The notes: generated by a model not told the origin, from the letters alone. Counted from the first letter of the stretch, positions 1 through 7,501 are shown. The stretch is DNA of 11,277 nucleotides from Bdellovibrio sp. (GCA_019104905.1 JAHRXB010000141.1:1-11277), one strand, 5' to 3'. Made by a program: numbers and translations.

Positions 1-473
1 AAGTTTTCAGTCGATACGTTTTGGATCTCACGAAGTTCGTCGGTAGCCTGGCGGTTGGACGTCGAAAGACCGAAGTAGTTCAACTCCAAACCCCACTGCT
101 CTGTCATAAAGTAGCTGGCTTTAGCAACACCACCAAAAGTGAGAAAGAACGGATCATTGGTGACTGTTGTTAAGCCCCCAAAAAGCTGAAAACGCCCTGT
201 CTTTGGCAAAAATCTTTTTTGAATGACTGAAATTTCCTGAAAGGGAGCCAATGTTCCCAATCCCGAAAAATCTGTCAGCGTATTATCTTTTGGAGAAACC
301 TCCTGATAAGCCGGTGCTGAATTAGAAATTGCAGGTGCCGGCTTGGGAGCCGACTTATCAATCTCCAACTCAATAACATCAAGTTCTTCAGCCTCATTGG
401 CTTGAGCCCTAACGACCCCAGGGGCCGCAAGAGTCAGGAGCAAAATCAGGAAAGTGATATTCTTTTTCAACAT
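1..473 (-). CDS. Outer-membrane beta-barrel domain protein, N-terminal part (cut by left edge)
   Basis: The visible 157 residues begin with a signal peptide (MLKKNITFLILLLTLAAPG, likely cleaved after V-R-A at residue 23). An acidic stretch and an Ala/Pro-rich linker follow (about residues 39-55). The start of a beta-barrel domain comes next, with the pattern KRFLPKTGRFQLFGGL, then NDPFF, then ASYFMTEQWGLELNYFGLS. This N-terminal pattern is characteristic of the outer-membrane beta-barrel family common in Myxococcota and Bdellovibrionota (TIGR04565-like). The protein should sit in the outer membrane; its cargo or role is unknown. The ATG at 473 is supported by AAGAGGAG at 488-481, seven bases upstream, which overlaps the stop of the preceding barrel gene. 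This suggests translational coupling. The C-terminal half lies outside the window. Confidence 0.85.
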   Translation of the reverse strand, partial: MLKKNITFLILLLTLAAPGVVRAQANEAEELDVIELEIDKSAPKPAPAISNSAPAYQEVSPKDNTLTDFSGLGTLAPFQEISVIQKRFLPKTGRFQLFGGLTTVTNDPFFLTFGGVAKASYFMTEQWGLELNYFGLSTSNRQATDELREIQNVSTEN

Positions 474-486
474 CTGTCAGCTCCTC

Positions 487-1212
487 TTAAAACAAATACG
501 ACAGACCCACATCAAGGTTCGTCGTGAGGGTTAAGCGCTCTTGGAAATCTGAGTAGTTTGGCACAGGCTCGGCAGGTTTCAGACGTCCCGCCAAGAACGG
601 CACAGGGGCCTGATGCGCGTAAAGACGAAGATCAAAACGGAAGGCCCAATTTTTCGTAAAATAGAATTTTTGTCCCAAACCTAAAGCGACCGCAGGGTAG
701 GTTTTGTGGACATACTTTACAGCTCCCACCGATGCAGAGCCATACAGAAGAGTGTTGAAAACAACCGACTTGGTAATACTCATTTTCCCATAGAAAGCTT
801 TCAGATTATAATCGATCATCCCTGTCATTTCCGGAGACGGAGCACGATCAAATTGCAGACTGAATTGCTGATTCAATTGATCGGCATAGCTGGACAGACC
901 AGATGAATTCTTCGCTAACAACAATCCCCAAGCACTGCTTTCGCTTGTGTTGTAGTAAATTCCTAAACCCATTTTACTGACGTTCGCAATCGGCTCGGTC
1001 ATCGCGTAACCGTAGAACACGTCTGCTTCAAAACGTCCGTCGGTAAGAATATTTCTATTTTTCACGCTCACCGGCTTATCAAAGACCGGCAGAACGGATT
1101 CTTGAGCCAACTCTTCAGGAGGAAGATCTACCACCTCCGCCGCAAAGGCGGCCTTGTGCAAAAGCAAGGCGAGAACAATGACCATAACGGCTTTGAAACC
1201 ATTTTTTAGCAT
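487..1212 (-). CDS. Outer-membrane beta-barrel protein, second tandem copy
   Basis: This 241-residue protein has a signal peptide with probable cleavage after A-F-A at residue 24. A short Pro/Glu linker precedes a barrel domain from about residue 52 to the end. Alternating hydrophobic strands, the strand YFTKNWAFRFDLRLY, and the C-terminal NLDVGLSYLF ending in phenylalanine are what outer-membrane barrels recognised by BAM show. The layout (signal peptide, linker, ILTDGRFE, barrel) parallels the gene downstream (KDNTLTDF, KTGRFQ), so the two are probably diverged tandem paralogues of the TIGR04565-like family. The ATG at 1212 is preceded by AGGTAGGTA (1225-1217), lying on the stop of kdsC seven bases away. 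It is almost certainly cotranscribed with kdsC. Function beyond outer-membrane location is unknown. Confidence 0.85.
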   Translation of the reverse strand: MLKNGFKAVMVIVLALLLHKAAFAAEVVDLPPEELAQESVLPVFDKPVSVKNRNILTDGRFEADVFYGYAMTEPIANVSKMGLGIYYNTSESSAWGLLLAKNSSGLSSYADQLNQQFSLQFDRAPSPEMTGMIDYNLKAFYGKMSITKSVVFNTLLYGSASVGAVKYVHKTYPAVALGLGQKFYFTKNWAFRFDLRLYAHQAPVPFLAGRLKPAEPVPNYSDFQERLTLTTNLDVGLSYLF

Positions 1213-1219
1213 GCATTAC

Positions 1220-1747
1220 CTACCTAGAGGAAAAGGCCCCATATTTATAGATGTAATCACAAACTTCCCTCACAGCCCCACACCCTCCAGGTCTGCGAGT
1301 GACATACTCAGCAACTTCCAAAACTTCATCCACTGCTTCCGGGACAGTGGCTCCAAAGGCAACAGACTGAAGAAGAGGAACATCAAAAATGTCGTCTCCG
1401 ACATAAGCCATCTCATCAGGCTTTATTCCAGAATCCTGTTGCAAACGTAAGAAAGAGGGCTCTTTGTCGAGCGCACCTTCGTAAAAATACTGAATTCCCA
1501 AGGCTTTCACGCGGGTCCGAATGTCTTCTGCCTTTGTTCCGGTAATAACAGCGATCTTGTAACCCGCATCAATCAAGCGTTTGATGCCAACACCATCTCG
1601 AATTGAAAAAAACCGACGCCATTCATTGCCGTCAAACCACACCCGCGTGTCAGTTAAAACGCCATCAACGTCGAGGACCAACATCTTGATATTTTTCAAT
1701 TTTGAAATTTCTAATCCCACTAAATCATTGTGGAAAATAATGGACAA
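1220..1747 (-). CDS. kdsC: KdsC-type HAD phosphatase (3-deoxy-D-manno-octulosonate 8-phosphate phosphatase)
   Basis: KdsC removes phosphate from KDO-8-phosphate to give KDO, the sugar joining lipid A to the LPS core; it is cytoplasmic. The 175-residue length and small capless HAD fold match the family. Motif I is LDVDGVLTD with D26 and D28. The KdsC-specific RDG(V)GIK follows at 50-56, then motif II VITGT (T69), motif III ALDK (K95), motif IV YVGDDIFDVP (D118, D119, D122), and the family C-terminal GGCGAVRE (154-161). Two small departures are ITGT where ITGR is usual, and Phe where motif IV usually has Asn. The start is uncertain: TTG at 1747 gives the length above, no ATG lies in frame before residue 22, and an in-frame stop sits at 1780-1778. 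GTG at residue 10 is an alternative. The gene is followed at once by two outer-membrane barrel genes, so this looks like an envelope operon. No other kds gene is in view. Confidence 0.9.
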   Translation of the reverse strand: MSIIFHNDLVGLEISKLKNIKMLVLDVDGVLTDTRVWFDGNEWRRFFSIRDGVGIKRLIDAGYKIAVITGTKAEDIRTRVKALGIQYFYEGALDKEPSFLRLQQDSGIKPDEMAYVGDDIFDVPLLQSVAFGATVPEAVDEVLEVAEYVTRRPGGCGAVREVCDYIYKYGAFSSR

Positions 1748-1823
1748 GGGAGCAAGTGCCCTACCTTGATACAGGACTTAGGGTTGTGTTTTGATCAAGA
1801 CAAAAGTCCAGAGATTTTTTAGT

Positions 1824-2357
1824 TTAAAGCCCCAGGGACTTCGAGTGGTCTCGATCCGCCGAAAGCCACGACTTCAAATACTCCGGAAACGGGGGAGGTT
1901 CCATCGAAAGATCCAAAACCTTTAAGAGATCTTGGGGCGATACCAATCCACCGGCTTTGCTCAAAAAGCGAGCTCGAATCATGCCGACAGCGACGAGGTC
2001 CCCCCGACTGGTGAACTTATGTTCTAAATAAAGATATCGCTCATCCCAACTCAACAGGCGGGTGTGAAGTTCAAACTTCTGAAACGGCTGCAAAGAGCGA
2101 CGAAAGCGAATCATCTCAGAAGCCACCACAGGATACCATCCCCGCTCTGAAATTTTTTTTGCAGCCCCCGCGCGAATCATATAGTCCACGCGGGCAAGAT
2201 CCTGAAGGGATAAGTAGATTCCATTGTTCATATGCATCAGCACATCCAGATCCGTGGGCCAAACTCGAAACGGCGTCGCACATTCCGACATCACCTCAAC
2301 CTTTGATCGAAATCGGGAAAACAAAAGAATATGCAATAGACGAAAAATTAAGTTCAT
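1824..2357 (-). CDS. Hot-dog fold thioesterase (THEM6 / 4HBT_2-like)
   Basis: The 177-residue protein has a hydrophobic N-terminal helix (about residues 2-14) that could anchor it to the membrane. A single hot-dog domain follows. The diagnostic region is WPTDLDVLMHMNNGIYLSLQ (33-52), matching the D-x-D-x-x-x-H-M-N-N-x-x-Y pattern of acyl-CoA thioesterase-like proteins (4HBT_2/THEM6). Strand-rich sequence then runs to about residue 133 (FELHTRLLSWDERYLYLEHKF, GMIRARFL). Such enzymes usually hydrolyse acyl-CoA or other acyl thioesters; the substrate here cannot be told. The ATG at 2357 has a weak AGGG six bases upstream. A candidate promoter lies at 2418-2390. It stands 76 bp upstream of kdsC on the same strand and may or may not share its transcript. 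Confidence 0.8.
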   Translation of the reverse strand: MNLIFRLLHILLFSRFRSKVEVMSECATPFRVWPTDLDVLMHMNNGIYLSLQDLARVDYMIRAGAAKKISERGWYPVVASEMIRFRRSLQPFQKFELHTRLLSWDERYLYLEHKFTSRGDLVAVGMIRARFLSKAGGLVSPQDLLKVLDLSMEPPPFPEYLKSWLSADRDHSKSLGL

Positions 2358-2389
2358 AACAACCCTATCCGGAACAACCTATAAATCAC

Positions 2390-2418
2390 ATTTGACTCAA
2401 GGACTTAGGAATGGTCAA
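2390..2418 (-). promoter_or_regulatory. Candidate sigma-70-type promoter for the thioesterase gene
   Basis: On the minus strand TTGACC (2418-2413) and TCAAAT (2395-2390) are separated by exactly 17 bases. They match the -35 and -10 consensus at 5/6 and 4/6. Transcription would start near 2383, about 26 bases before the ATG at 2357. This is pattern matching only. Confidence 0.4.
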
Positions 2419-2420
2419 GT
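2392..2420 (+). promoter_or_regulatory. Weak candidate promoter for the amino-acid ABC operon, overlapping the opposing promoter
   Basis: TTGACT (2392-2397) is a good -35 hexamer, and 17 bases later TCAAGT (2415-2420) is a poor -10 match (3/6). TATACA at 2426-2431 is a better -10 sequence but lacks a good -35 at proper distance. The start site would fall about 26 bases before the ATG at 2453. Confidence 0.25.
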
Positions 2421-2440
2421 GACCCTATACAGCTCTAGAC

Positions 2441-2446
2441 GAGGTG
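2441..2446 (+). promoter_or_regulatory. Ribosome-binding site fixing the binding-protein start
   Basis: GAGG at 2441-2444 stands eight bases before ATG 2453. The longer frame would begin at a GTG (2444) inside this same site, so the ATG is the credible start. Confidence 0.75.
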
Positions 2447-2452
2447 ACATCC

Positions 2453-3211
2453 ATGAAGCCGTTTGCGACGACACTTATTATCTGTTGTTTAACCCTGCTT
2501 GCCTGCACCAAAAAGCAAGAACCAACAGCCTCTGAACTTATCGTAGGAACAGACGCGGCCTACGCCCCCTTCGAAAGTGAGACCGCTGACAAAACCGTCC
2601 AGGGTTTTGACATCGACATCATCAAGGCGATCGCAGAAAAAGCCGGACTTAAAATCAAGATCGTCAATACTCCTTGGGAAGGTCTCTTCAACCAACTCGA
2701 GTCTGGAGATCGCGACATCCTGATTTCTGCGATCACGATTAACGAAGAACGACGAAAAGTCATGGACTTCTCAGAACCTTATTTTGAAGCCGTGCAACTG
2801 ATTGCCTTGCCTGTTTCTTCCAAGGTGACAAAGTTCGACGAGTTGAAATTACTCAAGGTGGGAGTACAAACCGGAACCACGGGGGATGAAATTGCCAGTC
2901 GTCTTCTGGGTAAATCCAGTCAAAATATCAAACGCTTTGAGGGCACCCCTTTGGCTTTACAAGAGCTGACAAATGGAGGTGTGGATGCGGTTGTTGCGGA
3001 TAATGGCGTTATTGATAACTTCCTTAAAAATAATCCCAAAACATTTAAAACCGTTTCCGATGCCAGCTTCACCAAGGAACATTACGGAATCGCCGTCAGA
3101 AAAGGAAATCACAACCTACTTAAGAAAATCAACGAAGGGCTTCAAGCCATCAAGTCCGACGGCACCTATGATCGTCTTTATAAAAACTATTTCGCCGAGA
3201 AAAAGAACTGA
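2453..3211 (+). CDS. Amino-acid ABC transporter substrate-binding lipoprotein (HisJ/GlnH/ArtJ family)
   Basis: From ATG 2453 the protein has 252 residues. It starts with a lipoprotein signal peptide, and the lipobox LLAC places the lipidated cysteine at residue 18. The mature part is a type-2 periplasmic binding fold of family 3. ELIVGTDAAYAPFES opens the first lobe, WEGLFNQLESGDRDILIS is followed by ITINEERRKVMDFSEPYF, and the second lobe holds VGVQTGTTG and DAVVADN. The C-terminal pattern is SDGTYDRLYKNYF. These segments are typical of polar or basic amino-acid binders (glutamine, arginine, histidine); the exact ligand is not decidable by eye. As a lipoprotein it is likely tethered in the periplasm and feeds the permease encoded immediately downstream, whose ATG overlaps this gene's TGA by one base. 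Confidence 0.92.
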   Translation: MKPFATTLIICCLTLLACTKKQEPTASELIVGTDAAYAPFESETADKTVQGFDIDIIKAIAEKAGLKIKIVNTPWEGLFNQLESGDRDILISAITINEERRKVMDFSEPYFEAVQLIALPVSSKVTKFDELKLLKVGVQTGTTGDEIASRLLGKSSQNIKRFEGTPLALQELTNGGVDAVVADNGVIDNFLKNNPKTFKTVSDASFTKEHYGIAVRKGNHNLLKKINEGLQAIKSDGTYDRLYKNYFAEKKN

Positions 3212-3954
3212 TGTTGAGCTGGTTTCGCACGGACATCATTGTCGAGTACTGGCCCCTTTTCTTAGAAGGCCTTCAGACAACTCTTGAGCTGACGCTCATC
3301 GGGGTCTTCTTTGGCACTCTTCTGGGGTTGTTTTTGGGGATTGGAAAAATTGCGTTCGTGGAGAGAGGTCCTTGGAAGTGGCCGGTCGCGATTTTTATAA
3401 GAATTCCCAGTCAGCTTTATATAACTTTTTTTCGTGGCACACCGCTATTCGTGCAAATTCTTCTGATTCATTTTGCTTTAGTTCCACTTCTCATTCATCC
3501 CGATGAAGGCCTGCTGATTCAAGGCCAATGGGCTCTTCATCTGAAAAGGGAATACGGAGCATTTATCTCAGGGGCGTTAGCTCTTTCTTTAAATGCCGCC
3601 GCTTACATCGCCGAGATTTTTCGGGCAGGAATCCAATCCATCGACAAAGGGCAATTTGAGGCCGCCCGCTCCTTAGGTCTTAACTATTTTCAAACCATGA
3701 AATTAGTTATCATTCCTCAAGCATTTCGCCGCATGCTTCCCCCCTTGGGAAATGAGGCGATTACCTTATTAAAAGACTCCTCCTTGGTGTCCGCCATTGG
3801 CCTTGCCGAACTGGCCTATGCGGCTCGCACCGCCGCTGGAGCCTATTCCCGCTATTGGGAGCCTTATCTTTTTATTTCATTCATCTATTTAATTATCACT
3901 TTAGGTCTATCCTACGGAGTTCACCTTCTTGAAAGAAAGTTTAAAAACTCATGA
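3211..3954 (+). CDS. Amino-acid ABC transporter permease (HisM/GlnP family)
   Basis: This 247-residue inner-membrane protein has several hydrophobic segments (about 24-48, 77-96, 117-136, 190-207, 217-240). The EAA loop that contacts the ATPase is clear: [11 protein letters not shown] from residue 150, continuing to VIIPQAF, with the invariant glycine at 156. QTTLELTL near the N terminus, [10 protein letters not shown] (73-82) and [17 protein letters not shown] (132-148) are further signatures of the polar amino-acid uptake permease family (HisM/GlnP/ArtM). The loop between the RGTPLFVQ helix and the next membrane segment (about residues 92-116) seems longer than usual. One permease gene is present, so the channel is probably a homodimer. 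The start overlaps the previous stop (TGATG) and the end overlaps the ATPase start (ATGA), indicating coupled translation. Confidence 0.93.
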   Translation: MLSWFRTDIIVEYWPLFLEGLQTTLELTLIGVFFGTLLGLFLGIGKIAFVERGPWKWPVAIFIRIPSQLYITFFRGTPLFVQILLIHFALVPLLIHPDEGLLIQGQWALHLKREYGAFISGALALSLNAAAYIAEIFRAGIQSIDKGQFEAARSLGLNYFQTMKLVIIPQAFRRMLPPLGNEAITLLKDSSLVSAIGLAELAYAARTAAGAYSRYWEPYLFISFIYLIITLGLSYGVHLLERKFKNS

Positions 3955-4673
3955 TTCAAGTCAAAGACCTGCAAAAATATTTCGGTGAAAAGCAAGTCCT
4001 TAAGAATATCAACTGCGAGATTAAGGACAATGAGGTCGTGTGTGTCATCGGCCCCTCGGGTTCAGGCAAAAGCACCTTTCTTAGATGTCTCAACGCTTTG
4101 GAAACTACGCAGGGTGGTGAGGTTCTCGTGGATCAATTCAATGTGACCGATCCTGAGACCGATCTCGATCTTTTACGCTCTCATGTTGGAATGGTCTTTC
4201 AGCGCTTCAATCTTTTTCCACACATGACCGCGTTGGAGAATATCTGCTTGGCTCCTATTTCTGTCAAAAAGATGACCCGGGAAAAAGCTGAAATGAAGGC
4301 CCGAGAGCTTCTCAAACGTGTCGGACTTTCAGAAAAAGAGAACTCCTATCCTCATGAACTCTCGGGAGGACAGCAACAACGTGTCGCCATTGCTCGCGCT
4401 TTGGCCATGGAACCCCAGCTTCTGCTCTTTGATGAACCGACGTCGGCACTTGATCCCGAAATGGTCGGAGAAGTTTTGGATGTGATTAAGTCTTTAGCCC
4501 ATGGCGGAAAAACCATGGTGGTCGTCACTCACGAAATGGGCTTTGCAAAACAAGTTTGTGATCGCGTGTTCTTCATGGATGCGGGGCAAATTATTGAAAT
4601 CGGAACTCCGGCACAGATCTTTAGCGACGCTCAAAATGAACGAACGCGATCCTTTTTAAGTAAAATTCTTTAG
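3951..4673 (+). CDS. Amino-acid ABC transporter ATP-binding protein (GlnQ/HisP family)
   Basis: At 240 residues this is a full-length ABC ATPase. Walker A is GPSGSGKST (34-42) and the Q-loop glutamine is Q84 in [12 protein letters not shown]. The signature LSGGQQQR spans 137-144, Walker B with catalytic Glu is LLLFDEP (157-163, E162), the D-loop is SALD, and the switch histidine is H194 in [21 protein letters not shown] and THEMGFA are characteristic of the polar amino-acid subfamily (GlnQ/HisP/ArtP). It powers uptake through the permease just upstream. It is the last gene of the three-gene operon. Its TAG (4671-4673) abuts the stop of the convergent protease gene with no space between, and I see no intrinsic terminator there. 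Confidence 0.95.
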   Translation: MIQVKDLQKYFGEKQVLKNINCEIKDNEVVCVIGPSGSGKSTFLRCLNALETTQGGEVLVDQFNVTDPETDLDLLRSHVGMVFQRFNLFPHMTALENICLAPISVKKMTREKAEMKARELLKRVGLSEKENSYPHELSGGQQQRVAIARALAMEPQLLLFDEPTSALDPEMVGEVLDVIKSLAHGGKTMVVVTHEMGFAKQVCDRVFFMDAGQIIEIGTPAQIFSDAQNERTRSFLSKIL

Positions 4674-6131
4674 TTAGGAGTGGAATTTCTTCTCACTGGG
4701 GTACTGAATCTTCATGTCATCCTCGGAAAGACTTTCTCTTTCAAAACAAGCAAAAGCTCCCGAAGAAAAATCCAAGGTGACCAAGGGGCTTCCGGCCCTT
4801 CTTTTTTCGATCAGACAGTGCTGCATCTCTTGCAGACTTTGCACCCTTTGTCCGTTAATTCGCGTGATCATATCCCCCAGTTCGACTCCAGCCTCGTCCC
4901 CGATACTTCCGCCCCCAACATGGGTCACGATCAAGTTGTGCCCCTGAACCGAGTAGTCACGATAAGCGCGAACCCGTTCAAAGGCCACATAGACCGTCAA
5001 AGCCGAGATCACCTCTTCACAAACCTCCTGAATAATGATCCCTGCAAAGTAGATATAACCTCGTTGAGTGATGATAGGTTTTGAAGGGAACTCTCCGGCA
5101 GCCCAGGAGGTTGCTTTCGACTTCAAGGTCAGACGCTTTCCTTCACGAAAAATACTTAAGGAAATCAGATCAGAAGGAAGGGTGTCGTGAATGATGTCGT
5201 AAATATTTTTTTTGCGATAGCTTTTCTCTAAAAGAACATATCCGTGACGATCTATGGGGCGAGCATTAATTGCCATAATCACGTCGTGCGTTTTTAACCC
5301 CATTTTCTCGGCCAGACTGCCTTTAAAAACTTCTGTGACAATCACGCCCTCCATAGCCTTCATTCCCAAATAACGGGCGTTGGCCTCCGAATTTTTCTGT
5401 AGGGTTGCGCCTAAGCGGGGAATCTGCGCCTCTCCTTTTTCCAAAATATCTTGCAAAACATTGTCCACCAGATAGATCGGAGTAATAAAACCAATATTTT
5501 CCGCTGGCACGATCATCGCGGTATTAATGCCGATCACCCAACCACCACTGGTGATGGCAGGCCCCCCGGAATTTCCGGGATTGATTGCTGCGTCCGTCAC
5601 CAGACGCTCAATCGAATAGTCCGAGCCGGAGATAAAGTTCGAAATCTCTCCTCCTGAGATATTGGGTTCATCCATTCCCATCGGATAACCAATGGCTTTC
5701 ACTTCATCTCCTCGCATAATGCTTTTTGAAAAAGACACCTTCAAAGCAGGAAGAGTTTTAAGATGTGCGATCTTTAAATAGCGGCGAACTTCCTTTTCCG
5801 GCATTTTCAAAAGAGCGATATCGGGTTCTAGATCAGGAACAAGCCCGATAACTTCGACCTGGAAGAGCTCTTCGCTGGTCAAGATCGACATAATCTCAAG
5901 ATGAGTTGCATTTCGAACCACATGACTGTTGGTAAGAATATAACCTTCTTCACCTTCGATCCGAATAAAAAATCCTGAAGCCACCCACTCTTCAGGGAAA
6001 ACGAAACGGGGATCCAAGATAGAGCGAATTTCACCTTCCCCGAAACCGCGCCCATAGATTCGCACAACCCCTTTCATGGCTTCGTGGGTTTGTTGCCGAC
6101 TTCTTTTTTCAAGTTCAGTGCCTTTGATCAT
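4674..6131 (-). CDS. Deg/HtrA-type serine protease with two PDZ domains, no signal peptide
   Basis: From ATG 6131 the protein has 485 residues. The trypsin-like domain (about 20-230) carries the catalytic triad: H70 in LTNSHVV, D104 in PDIALLK and S188 in INPGNSGGPA. A first PDZ domain follows (about 237-340, GVIVTEVFKGSLAEKMGLK). A second lies near 370-460 (LIVTHVGGGSIGDEAGVELG). The order resembles the plant Deg2/Deg9 type more than E. coli DegP. The N terminus (MIKGTELEKRSRQQ) is charged with no signal peptide or membrane helix. An in-frame stop at 6146-6144 rules out a longer N terminus. Location is therefore probably cytoplasmic unless it is exported by another route. ATG 6131 was chosen over GTG 6137 because GAGGGG lies five bases upstream of the ATG. 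Substrates are unknown. Confidence 0.9.
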   Translation of the reverse strand: MIKGTELEKRSRQQTHEAMKGVVRIYGRGFGEGEIRSILDPRFVFPEEWVASGFFIRIEGEEGYILTNSHVVRNATHLEIMSILTSEELFQVEVIGLVPDLEPDIALLKMPEKEVRRYLKIAHLKTLPALKVSFSKSIMRGDEVKAIGYPMGMDEPNISGGEISNFISGSDYSIERLVTDAAINPGNSGGPAITSGGWVIGINTAMIVPAENIGFITPIYLVDNVLQDILEKGEAQIPRLGATLQKNSEANARYLGMKAMEGVIVTEVFKGSLAEKMGLKTHDVIMAINARPIDRHGYVLLEKSYRKKNIYDIIHDTLPSDLISLSIFREGKRLTLKSKATSWAAGEFPSKPIITQRGYIYFAGIIIQEVCEEVISALTVYVAFERVRAYRDYSVQGHNLIVTHVGGGSIGDEAGVELGDMITRINGQRVQSLQEMQHCLIEKRRAGSPLVTLDFSSGAFACFERESLSEDDMKIQYPSEKKFHS

Positions 6132-6136
6132 AAACA

Positions 6137-6143
6137 CCCCTCT
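6137..6143 (-). promoter_or_regulatory. Ribosome-binding site fixing the protease start
   Basis: AGAGGGG on the minus strand (6143-6137) is five bases from ATG 6131. It overlaps the alternative GTG at 6137, which therefore cannot use it. Confidence 0.75.
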
Positions 6144-6255
6144 TCATTGCACCCACCTTCATTTTCCAGAGTAATGCGCCCCCGTTGGGATGGCCAATGA
6201 AGTACCTTGATCTCCACAAAAGTCACAATCCTGCGAAATAGCATAGACCGCCTCC

Positions 6256-6268
6256 GTCAAAACTTGAC
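6256..6268. promoter_or_regulatory. Perfect palindrome GTCAA-aac-TTGAC between divergent genes
   Basis: Two 5-bp inverted arms are separated by three bases in the 203-bp gap between the protease and epimerase genes. Each strand reads TTGAC here, so the site doubles as a possible -35 element in both directions (TTGACC on plus, TTGACG on minus). It could be a regulator site or overlapping -35 boxes. No convincing -10 hexamer stands at standard distance on either side. Confidence 0.25.
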
Positions 6269-6334
6269 CTCACACGCCTCCACAGACAATGTTTCAATAG
6301 AGAGAACAGCAATCCCACTTTCTGCGAGAGTCCT

Positions 6335-7501
6335 ATGTCCACAAAACCGATTCAACTCATCGATCAATCTAAAAAATGGCTTTCCCATGAGGTCTATCCC
6401 TTGTGGAGTGAAAAGGGCCTTGATCTAAAATACGGCGGTTTCGTAGAAAGCATTTCTTTTGATGGAAGCCCCATGGACGTTCCTCGACGAGCCATGGTCC
6501 AAGCCCGACAGATCTACGCCTTTTTGACCGGAGCCAAAATGGGCTGCTGCCCTCAAGATGTCGCGTCCTCTGCAATCGAACAAGGAACGCGTTACATGAT
6601 GGAACGCTTTTCTGATTCTTCGGGCGCTTTTATTTATTCCGTGCACCCAGATGGAACTCCGAAAAGTCGAACCCCCGATCTATACACTCAGGCATTTGCT
6701 CTTTTTGGTTTGGCGCAAGCTTACTCTTTAAGTCCTCGTCCGGAGTATAAAGAGCGCGCCAAAGCCCTGCTAAAGTATCTTCACAAAGAGCGTCGCGTAG
6801 CGGGAGGCGGTTACACGGAAGTCGATGACAATGGCACTGTCTCTTACAAATCCAATCCCCATATGCATCTTTTCGAATCCGCCGTGGCGTGGATGCAGAT
6901 TGACTCCGATCCAGAATGGAAGGACTTAGGACATGAACTGATCACCCTCTGTTTGAATAAGTTCATCAACCCTCAATCCCACGTCCTGGGAGAATACTTC
7001 GATGAGCAATGGAATCATCTTCTGCAAAATGGAGTCTTCATCTATGAGCCTGGTCATCAATATGAATGGGCGTGGTTGATGTCTTTGTATGAAGACCTTA
7101 CTGGACAAAGCTTAAAATCAGTACGACATCAGTTGTTCCTTCTAGCTGAAGAACATGGAACCTCACCAGAGCGTAAAGTGGTCTTTGATGAAATGTGGAG
7201 CAACTACACGCCGAAGACTCGGTCCTCTCGCTTCTGGCCGCAATGTGAAAGAATCAAGGCGGCAGTTCGTTTGGGGTGTGAGGTTTCAGGTGAAGACCAA
7301 GCCCGCTACGCTAAGGCTGCGGATGAGTCTTTAACGACTTTGTTTAAATTTTTCGAAACACCGATGAAGGGTCTTTGGTATGACATGCTGTCGGCCGAAG
7401 ATACTTTTAGTGGCTCCTCGGCGAAGGCCAGCTCGCTTTATCACATTGTCAATGCGATGGAAGAGTATGTGAATCTTCGCCCAAAACTGACAGGATTTTA
7501 G
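6335..7501 (+). CDS. AGE-family sugar 2-epimerase/isomerase (mannose isomerase-like)
   Basis: At 388 residues this is a full-length N-acylglucosamine 2-epimerase (AGE) family enzyme with an (alpha/alpha)6 barrel. Family hallmarks run in order: GGFVESI, RRAMVQARQIY (R58), YTQAFALFGLAQ, NPHMHLFESAVAW (H176, H178), EPGHQYEWAWL (H241), RFWPQCERIKAA and SSLYHIVNAMEEY (H370). H241 and H370 match the two catalytic general acid/base histidines of the family. These enzymes interconvert sugars at C1/C2, for example mannose-fructose, glucose-mannose derivatives or GlcNAc-ManNAc; the substrate is not determined here. No signal peptide is seen, so it is cytoplasmic. ATG 6335 has only a weak GAGAG before it. 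Its TAG overlaps by four bases the stop of the convergent downstream gene. Confidence 0.9.
   Translation: MSTKPIQLIDQSKKWLSHEVYPLWSEKGLDLKYGGFVESISFDGSPMDVPRRAMVQARQIYAFLTGAKMGCCPQDVASSAIEQGTRYMMERFSDSSGAFIYSVHPDGTPKSRTPDLYTQAFALFGLAQAYSLSPRPEYKERAKALLKYLHKERRVAGGGYTEVDDNGTVSYKSNPHMHLFESAVAWMQIDSDPEWKDLGHELITLCLNKFINPQSHVLGEYFDEQWNHLLQNGVFIYEPGHQYEWAWLMSLYEDLTGQSLKSVRHQLFLLAEEHGTSPERKVVFDEMWSNYTPKTRSSRFWPQCERIKAAVRLGCEVSGEDQARYAKAADESLTTLFKFFETPMKGLWYDMLSAEDTFSGSSAKASSLYHIVNAMEEYVNLRPKLTGF

Noticed and set aside
1773..1782. The 10-mer AGGACTTAGG occurs at 1773, 2400 and 6921
   Set aside because: One copy encodes residues in the epimerase and the others are short with no shared context. Chance is the simplest explanation, though two copies flank the thioesterase gene.
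4664..4690. AAATTC...GAATTT inverted repeat at the ATPase/protease junction
   Set aside because: A 6-bp AT-rich stem with a long loop and no T run; not terminator-like.
6207..6428. A 73-codon plus-strand frame upstream of and into the epimerase gene
   Set aside because: It overlaps the epimerase start in another frame, has no family-like sequence and no good ribosome-binding site.
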